A DNA stretch of 42,058 bases, from the NCBI GenBank assembly GCA_937146805.1, contig CAKZRR010000006.1, forward strand, positions 1-42,058, written 5' to 3'. Positions 37,062-42,058 of the stretch are shown here, in pieces (positions within the stretch are counted from its first letter, which is position 1; every line of letters starts with the position of its first letter). The DNA comes from an uncultured Owenweeksia sp. Its GTDB lineage: Bacteria > Bacteroidota > Bacteroidia > Flavobacteriales > Schleiferiaceae. The notes beneath the pieces are model-generated. The model was given only the letters and a program-made list of their open reading frames with translations, was not told where the DNA came from and made no database searches. A program made the position numbers and the translations under genes.

Positions 37062-37445
37062 ATGCCCCATCCTAAATTTTCACTAAAAAAAAGAGCTCAT
37101 AGTTTTAAGTACGCTTGGGCAGGTATGGTTACGCTATTGCGCGAAGAGCATAATGCTCGTATACATTTATTTTTCGCACTAATAGCACTTTTACTAAGCT
37201 GGTTTTTAAGAATTAGCCCAACCGAATGGCTTTTTGTTTTAGGAGCCATTGCATTGGTTTTTGTAACCGAGTTGTTAAACTCTGCTATTGAGAAATTGGC
37301 TGATTTTGTATCTCCCGAAAAACACAGCCTCATAAAAAAAGTGAAAGACTTTGGAGCTGCGGCAGTACTAATTGCCGCGCTCAATGCGTTCATTATCGGG
37401 CTCGTTATTTTTTTACCAAAATTAATTTCATGTTTCGCAACTTAA
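37062..37445 (+). CDS. Diacylglycerol/undecaprenol kinase (DgkA family)
   Basis: 127 residues with three membrane helices. EEHNARIHLFFALIALL and VFVTELLNSAIEKLADFVSP carry the conserved acidic residues of the family (E in E-L-L-N-S-A-I-E); KVKDFGAAAVLIAAL is the last helix motif. It phosphorylates a membrane lipid alcohol with ATP, and in Gram-positive relatives this is undecaprenol. Its end overlaps the DUF1361 gene by 16 bases. Confidence 0.9.
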   Translation: MPHPKFSLKKRAHSFKYAWAGMVTLLREEHNARIHLFFALIALLLSWFLRISPTEWLFVLGAIALVFVTELLNSAIEKLADFVSPEKHSLIKKVKDFGAAAVLIAALNAFIIGLVIFLPKLISCFAT

Positions 37446-38122
37446 GTCGCCACCCCAAATTTAAAGAGGCCCTTTTCCTTTTCACCCTTAGCCTTTTGTG
37501 CTTTTTAGCCTCTATCTTTAGATGTTGGTTTACCGACAGTAAAGTGTATTTGTTTTTAAATTGGAATCTCTTTTTAGCATTTATCCCCTGGGCACTTACT
37601 TTACTTATAAAAGTTTCGTCCCACTCCAAATACCGCAAGCTCAAAACCACTGGGTTACTCCTTTCGTGGCTCCTTTTCTTCCCCAACGCCCCTTATATTT
37701 TAACAGATCTATTTCATCTAAGCTCAAACTCAAGCATGCCGCTTTGGTTTGATCTAATTTTAATCCTCTCATTTGCATGGACAGGCTTACTTTTTGGTTT
37801 ACTAAGTCTAGGCAATATTGAGGCACATTTAAGTTATTATGTACAAAAACATTGGTTGCCTATAGGGTCAACGGCTTTGCTTTTTCTATCGTCATTTGGT
37901 ATTTATTTAGGACGTTATTTACGTTGGAACAGCTGGGATGTAGTTCAAAATCCCGGAGGCTTACTTAGTGACATTGGCCATAGAATAGTATTCCCATTCC
38001 AACATCCCCAAACATGGGGCATGACCCTTTTTATGGGTTTATTTTTAGTGGGCGTTTATACATCTTTGAGGCTTTTAAAAAACAACTTTTCCAATACCAC
38101 ACTTTTAGCTCCACAATCATGA
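37430..38122 (+). CDS. DUF1361 domain-containing membrane protein
   Basis: 230 residues with about six membrane helices. The family motifs FFPNAPYILTDLFHL, LPLWFDL-like MPLWFDLILIL and YLGRYLRWNSWDV are present. Function is unknown. It overlaps dgkA by 16 bases and its stop overlaps the lipoprotein start (ATGA), so the three genes probably share a transcript. Confidence 0.88.
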   Translation: MFRNLSRHPKFKEALFLFTLSLLCFLASIFRCWFTDSKVYLFLNWNLFLAFIPWALTLLIKVSSHSKYRKLKTTGLLLSWLLFFPNAPYILTDLFHLSSNSSMPLWFDLILILSFAWTGLLFGLLSLGNIEAHLSYYVQKHWLPIGSTALLFLSSFGIYLGRYLRWNSWDVVQNPGGLLSDIGHRIVFPFQHPQTWGMTLFMGLFLVGVYTSLRLLKNNFSNTTLLAPQS

Positions 38123-38586
38123 CAACAACATTTACCAAAAAACTGTTACTTTCGTTTAGCTTATTAAGCTTTCTATTTATGGCAGGTTGTAAAAGCAAAC
38201 AAGCACCCCTTGCTAACACTAATAAAAAAGAGATTAGGGCTCTTATTAAAATAGGACAAAGTGGTGGTATTACAGGCGCTATCGAACAATACACGGTAGA
38301 TAGAACCGGATTGGTAAAACAATGGAATACACCAAGCGAAACGCCTAAAACCATAGGAATGCTTAGCAAAGAAGCTTGCAACCGTATTTTTGAACAAGCC
38401 GAAAAACTGGAGAAGCTTGAAGCATTTACCTCCAAACCCGGCAATATGAATTATTGGTTTAGCTATTCAAGTCCAAATGGCAATTTGGAAGTTAAGTGGT
38501 CTGACAATCAAACGCCCAGTAAAGAAATAGTCGAGTTTTACCGCACCACCTTTAAAGCGTTAAAATCTGCTAAACCGAATAAATAA
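38119..38586 (+). CDS. Predicted lipoprotein, function unknown
   Basis: 155 residues from ATG 38119 (the frame extends to 38014, but that lies inside DUF1361 and would hide the signal). Lipobox FLFMAGC puts the lipidated cysteine at about residue 23. The mature domain (EIRALIKIGQSGGITGAIEQ, SKEACNRIFEQAEKLEKLE, MNYWFSYSSPNGNLEVKWSD) resembles small Bacteroidota lipoproteins without a known role. It is convergent with the next gene, 6 bp apart. Confidence 0.8.
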   Translation: MTTTFTKKLLLSFSLLSFLFMAGCKSKQAPLANTNKKEIRALIKIGQSGGITGAIEQYTVDRTGLVKQWNTPSETPKTIGMLSKEACNRIFEQAEKLEKLEAFTSKPGNMNYWFSYSSPNGNLEVKWSDNQTPSKEIVEFYRTTFKALKSAKPNK

Positions 38587-38592
38587 AACGAT

Positions 38593-39891
38593 TTATTTCT
38601 TTACAAAATAACCCAGCAGTTCAGCGTCTTTACTTTGTAGCTTTAGAATAAAAGCACCCTTTTTAAGCATCGAAACATCTAGTTTTTGATGAGTCTGGAA
38701 TGGTGCCTCTATTATCACTCTTCCAGTTAAATCTACTATTTGATAACCCGTGGCTACAAAGCCCTGTGGCACCTTCACTTCTACGCTTTCTACACTTGGG
38801 TTAGGGTAAATTAACATTTGATCGGCCAAAGCATAATCTGCTACACTTTGTCCACAACTATCATAGGTTATGGTTATAGAATCTGAGCTGCTGCAACCAT
38901 TAACACCCGTTCTTACCAAACCATAAACACCCGGAGCAGTAACCACAAAACTAGAAGCAGTTGAGGCATCGTGCCAAGCGTAAGATGCCCCTGAGGCAGT
39001 AACATCTAGCATTAGCGTATCTCCATAACACAATAAAGTATCTGCTCCTAAATCAACCTGCTCATCAGGGTGATAACCCACTACCACTACATCCGAACCA
39101 TGGCAGCCATTTAGGTACACATCTACTGAGTAGGTACCAGCACTATCTACACTTATTAGGGTACCCGTAGATTGAGTACTCCATAATAAACTATCGTAAC
39201 CCGAACCTGCAAACAATAAGTACGTTTCACCCGCGCAAAGCACAGTATCCTTACCTAAATCTATGGAAGGTGGGCTAGACACCAATACGTTTTTAGTCAA
39301 TGAGTCGGAACAGGTACCATCACTTACCACCAGCTTAATAGCATAACTACCAGGGGTATTAAAGGTACTGCCAAAATTCTGCCCACTTCCTTGGCTACTG
39401 TTATTTTGATACCAAAGCTGGCTAGTAGACCCCACACTTGAGTTGGAAAAATAAATGGAATCACCAACACAAATCGTATCGGCCGAAGCTGTAAAATTAG
39501 GCACGGCAGGGCAACAGCTATTTACCTGTAAGGTTGTATTAATGGTAGAAACAGCCGCGGTATTTAGCACCCCTTGAATAACTACCGTATAACTCCCTGC
39601 TGGTAGCATTCCCAAATTGATATTATGTACAGGATAACTTAGAGCACCCAAGCAAATAGGACCCAGTGTATAATCAATACTAACCGTAATTGTACTCCCC
39701 ACCACGGTAAATGTATTACCATTATGAGCCGCATTAATGCATAGCAATAGTGCATTTACCGTTAAAGAAGTATTGGTGCAGCTAGTAGCGGGCAAACCCG
39801 TAAATGTGTGACTTTGAAGTTGTACATTTTGAGCCTGAATACCTCCCAAAAGGCCTAAAAAAAGGCCTATTACTATTGCTATCTTTTTCAT
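38593..39891 (-). CDS. T9SS-secreted protein with PKD and Ig-like repeats
   Basis: 432 residues. A signal peptide (to GIQAQ, about 20) is followed by a cysteine-containing N-terminal domain and a PKD-like domain (about 130-215; FTASADTICVGDSIYFSNSS). Two Ig-like repeats begin IDLGKDTVLCAGE and VDLGADTLLCYGD (about 215-345). A type A T9SS sorting domain ends it (about 355-432; LIYPNPSVESVEVKV ... LKLQSKDAELLGYFVKK). No enzyme is seen; adhesion or a surface role is inferred. A promoter with a perfect -7 box lies at 39910-39917. Confidence 0.88.
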   Translation of the reverse strand: MKKIAIVIGLFLGLLGGIQAQNVQLQSHTFTGLPATSCTNTSLTVNALLLCINAAHNGNTFTVVGSTITVSIDYTLGPICLGALSYPVHNINLGMLPAGSYTVVIQGVLNTAAVSTINTTLQVNSCCPAVPNFTASADTICVGDSIYFSNSSVGSTSQLWYQNNSSQGSGQNFGSTFNTPGSYAIKLVVSDGTCSDSLTKNVLVSSPPSIDLGKDTVLCAGETYLLFAGSGYDSLLWSTQSTGTLISVDSAGTYSVDVYLNGCHGSDVVVVGYHPDEQVDLGADTLLCYGDTLMLDVTASGASYAWHDASTASSFVVTAPGVYGLVRTGVNGCSSSDSITITYDSCGQSVADYALADQMLIYPNPSVESVEVKVPQGFVATGYQIVDLTGRVIIEAPFQTHQKLDVSMLKKGAFILKLQSKDAELLGYFVKK

Positions 39892-39909
39892 GCTAACTTA
39901 TCTTTCGGC

Positions 39910-39941
39910 CAAAGGTATTGTAAAAATTGGAGCCCTCTAAA
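39910..39941 (-). promoter_or_regulatory. Promoter of the second T9SS gene
   Basis: TACCTTTG on the minus strand (39910-39917) is a perfect TAnnTTTG. TTTA lies 20 bp upstream (39938-39941). The leader would be only about 13 bases. Confidence 0.4.
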
Positions 39942-39956
39942 TTCTTAAGCTTCTTC

Positions 39957-39987
39957 TTTAAAGCGTATTTCCTCTAGTTTATATTTG
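39957..39987 (+). promoter_or_regulatory. Promoter of the alpha/beta hydrolase gene
   Basis: TTTA (39957-39960), 19 bp, then TATATTTG (39980-39987, perfect TAnnTTTG). A possible TTG start at 39985 falls inside this box, which favours the GTG at 40012 as start codon. It is back to back with the minus-strand promoter at 39910-39941. Confidence 0.5.
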
Positions 39988-40011
39988 CCTTTTCCATCAG
40001 TATTCTATTCC

Positions 40012-40857
40012 GTGAAAACAAAACCTGCCAAGGCTACCTTTACATTGCCTTTTTACATACGAGCTAGCATTCAATTGTTGCAAAAAATTCATCCGCTGCT
40101 GGCCACTCCCCTAGCCCTAAAACTATTCTACACCCCCCTACGTTTCAGCACGCCTCCGCGCGAGAAAAAAATCCGTAGCGAAGCTAATATTCACAGGTTA
40201 CAAACTGAAAATAAAGAGTTTACCGTTTTTGAATGGGCAGGTACCGGTCCCAAAGTTATTCTAATGCACGGTTGGTGCGGACGTGCCAGTCAGTTTTATT
40301 CCCTTATTAAATCTTTGCGAGAGAGCGGCTTTGCCGTGTACGCAGTAGAAGCTCCTGGTCATGGTGAAAACGAAATGGAGAAATCTAATTTATACCATTT
40401 TATGGGTGCTTTACGCGAAACCAAGAAACACTTTGGAAGCTTTAAACTAGCCGTTGGTCACTCATTGGGTGCCGTGGCTATCGTAAATATATTTGCATCA
40501 GCCGGTATACCTCTTGTTACTTATGGCAGCCCTGCCAGTATACGAAACATGGTAACCAGTTTTTGTAATACCATTGGTGCTTCCTCGGATGTACAAAGGG
40601 AAATTATTAGGAGTATTGAAAAACGATATAACGTAAATATTGATGAAGTGGCTCCCAAATATCTACTTAAAAAATACCAGCCCCAAGGTTTACTTTTCCA
40701 TTGTAAAAACGATGAAGAGGTACCAATGGCAGAAGCCCACGAAATATTGCAAAGCTGGACCATGGCCGAGCCACACTTTTGCGAAAACCATGGCCACCGT
40801 AGAATTTTGAGAAACCCGCAGTTTATTGAAAAGGTACTGGCATTACTAAAACATTAA
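40012..40857 (+). CDS. Alpha/beta hydrolase
   Basis: 281 residues from GTG 40012 (MKTKPAKATFTLPFYI). The oxyanion-hole region is VILMHGWCGRASQF, the nucleophile elbow GHSLGAVA (Ser in G-H-S-L-G), a likely acid lies near FHCKNDEEVPM, and the catalytic His is in ENHGHRRIL. This is a complete esterase/lipase-like triad. The substrate is unknown. No signal peptide is evident; residues 9-20 are only mildly hydrophobic. Confidence 0.87.
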   Translation: MKTKPAKATFTLPFYIRASIQLLQKIHPLLATPLALKLFYTPLRFSTPPREKKIRSEANIHRLQTENKEFTVFEWAGTGPKVILMHGWCGRASQFYSLIKSLRESGFAVYAVEAPGHGENEMEKSNLYHFMGALRETKKHFGSFKLAVGHSLGAVAIVNIFASAGIPLVTYGSPASIRNMVTSFCNTIGASSDVQREIIRSIEKRYNVNIDEVAPKYLLKKYQPQGLLFHCKNDEEVPMAEAHEILQSWTMAEPHFCENHGHRRILRNPQFIEKVLALLKH

Positions 40858-40900
40858 ACTTGGTTTGAAATTTGATTAAATTCAACCAAATTTCCAATAA

Positions 40901-41374
40901 ATGAAAAGATTAATCCCCTTAGTTTGTGTAGCTCTTTTAGGCTGGTCATGTACCGCACAAACGCCCGCTAAAAATGACACAATGGATAACTACGAAGTAA
41001 ACAAAACGGAAGAACAATGGCGCCAAGCCTTGAGCCCCGATCAATTTCAAATACTACGCGAAAAAGGCACCGAGCGCCCCGGTACCGGCAAATACAATTT
41101 ACATTTTGAAAACGGAGACTATCATTGCGCGGGTTGCAATGCCGTACTTTTTAGCAGCGATTCTAAGTTTGAATCGCACTGTGGATGGCCCAGTTTTGAT
41201 GAAGCAGCTAACGATAGCTCTGTAGTTGAGATATTGGATAAAAGCCACGGTATGCTACGCACCGAAATAGTTTGTGCCAAATGCGGTGGACACCTAGGTC
41301 ATGTTTTTAATGATGGCCCCACCAAAACAGGCGTTCGTTATTGCATAAATTCAGGTTCGTTGGAGTTTAAATAG
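40901..41374 (+). CDS. msrB: Peptide-methionine (R)-S-oxide reductase MsrB, exported lipoprotein form
   Basis: 157 residues. Lipobox LLGWSC predicts lipidation near residue 17 and a periplasmic location. The MsrB domain follows: zinc ligands in CAGC and [26 protein letters not shown], and the catalytic cysteine in [11 protein letters not shown]. It reduces the R isomer of methionine sulfoxide in exported proteins; reductant supply is not visible here. An imperfect inverted repeat (GGTTTGAAATTT / AAATTCAACC) lies just upstream. Confidence 0.95.
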   Translation: MKRLIPLVCVALLGWSCTAQTPAKNDTMDNYEVNKTEEQWRQALSPDQFQILREKGTERPGTGKYNLHFENGDYHCAGCNAVLFSSDSKFESHCGWPSFDEAANDSSVVEILDKSHGMLRTEIVCAKCGGHLGHVFNDGPTKTGVRYCINSGSLEFK

Positions 41375-41559
41375 ATGCTTTCACAACTTTTTTGATAAAC
41401 AAAAGTTGAATCCCCATTTTTAATCACGACCAATACCAAGTCAATAACCCTGATGCTTATTACTATAGAGGCACGGTAGTATATTAGCTTAACCCTGGTG
41501 ATATTCCAGTTATTACCCGGAAGATTATCAATGGAGTATGACAAACTAACCAATTTAAA

Positions 41560-42058
41560 ATGAAACACTTTACATTCACTGTACTTTTTTCTATGCTGTT
41601 GAATTTATCTGCTCAATCTCAGATAGACAGCAATAATATTTACTTTAAAGCACTATCTGAACACCTGGAATACCTGAAAGATTTTAAGCAGAAAAAGACT
41701 GAAATATATTACATTGAAAAAGACCGAATTACTACCAACAACTTCCCAAGTGATATTGGCAGACAAAAGATTAAAATACTTTCTAAGGATGACATTATTA
41801 AAAAAGTAAGAGGCTGTAAAACCATAAAGTTGTTGGCAGTACGGCCAATACAATGGAAAAGCGGACAAATGGAGATTCACATTATAGAATATCAAGTTTC
41901 AGGTAACAAACGAAGGCTGAAATATTCCAATCGAATGAATGGAAGCTCATTCAAAATAAAATGTTCGAACGATTGTAACTTACAAAATGAACTACCCCGA
42001 GGCAGAGCCATAGGGGTATCAAAAGTCACAGCAACCTTAACTGACCCGAATGCAGCCT
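41560..42058 (+). CDS. Secreted protein of unknown function, cut by the window edge
   Basis: The frame is open from ATG 41560 to the last base (166 residues so far). A signal peptide MKHFTFTVLFSMLLNLSAQ is followed by a lysine-rich, strand-forming sequence (YIEKDRITTNNFPSDIGRQK, MEIHIIEYQVSGNKRRLKYS). No family is recognised and the C-terminus is missing, so a T9SS tail cannot be excluded. Confidence 0.65.
   Translation, partial: MKHFTFTVLFSMLLNLSAQSQIDSNNIYFKALSEHLEYLKDFKQKKTEIYYIEKDRITTNNFPSDIGRQKIKILSKDDIIKKVRGCKTIKLLAVRPIQWKSGQMEIHIIEYQVSGNKRRLKYSNRMNGSSFKIKCSNDCNLQNELPRGRAIGVSKVTATLTDPNAA

Overview
The window comes from a chromosome of the phylum Bacteroidota, most likely a Flavobacteriales-type marine or environmental bacterium. 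The evidence is two proteins with type IX secretion (T9SS) C-terminal sorting domains, a T9SS Plug-family protein (DUF5103), a six-gene Na+-NQR operon, LptB/TatC/RecQ gene neighbours, AT-rich DNA, and several promoters matching the Bacteroidota consensus (TTTG, about 19 bp, TAnnTTTG). I do not name a genus.

Layout. 1-1551: the C-terminal part of a zinc-type alcohol dehydrogenase, then a scar where a truncated cytochrome b561 gene abuts the last codons of a tyrosine recombinase, then a small cysteine-rich secreted protein. 1677-9427: a Smr-domain protein and a giant 2392-residue T9SS cargo built from three copies of a parallel beta-helix module. 9428-10026: non-coding DNA with a decayed T9SS sorting-domain tail. 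10027-18724: a defence island read leftwards, in the order PD-(D/E)XK nuclease-family protein, hsdM, hsdS, a uracil-DNA-glycosylase-superfamily protein, an AlbA/ATPase/winged-helix protein, hsdR. 18725-19186: two tandem ~125 bp repeats, strong hairpins and tRNA-Arg(TCT). 19300-25225: nqrABCDEF (read leftwards). 25382-34245: T9SS Plug protein, TsaC/Sua5, LptB, TatC, RecQ, a RhlE-like RNA helicase and a secreted/outer-membrane protein. 34329-42058: SulP transporter, small membrane protein, GNAT acetyltransferase, DgkA, DUF1361, lipoprotein, second T9SS cargo, alpha/beta hydrolase, MsrB lipoprotein, and a secreted protein cut by the window edge.

The most unusual region is the defence island. Both the hsdM gene and the AlbA/ATPase gene are split by a single extra A in a six-A run, and removing that A restores each frame exactly. 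Two arrays of a 10-bp box (TAAGYAACAT on the coding strand) have the same 21-55-21 bp geometry. One lies directly upstream of the AlbA/ATPase gene and the other upstream of hsdR, which suggests that the AlbA/winged-helix protein, or another regulator, controls both genes. A DNA glycosylase relative overlaps hsdS by 4 bp and so looks translationally coupled to the restriction-modification operon. hsdM and hsdS also carry in-frame peptides encoded by REP-like repeat sequences. The island ends beside the 3' end of a tRNA gene, a common integration site, but no integrase or clear att duplication is visible there.

The remaining genes are mainly housekeeping: sodium-pumping respiration (Nqr), LPS export (LptB), Tat export, tRNA t6A modification, RNA and DNA helicases, and T9SS-dependent surface proteins.
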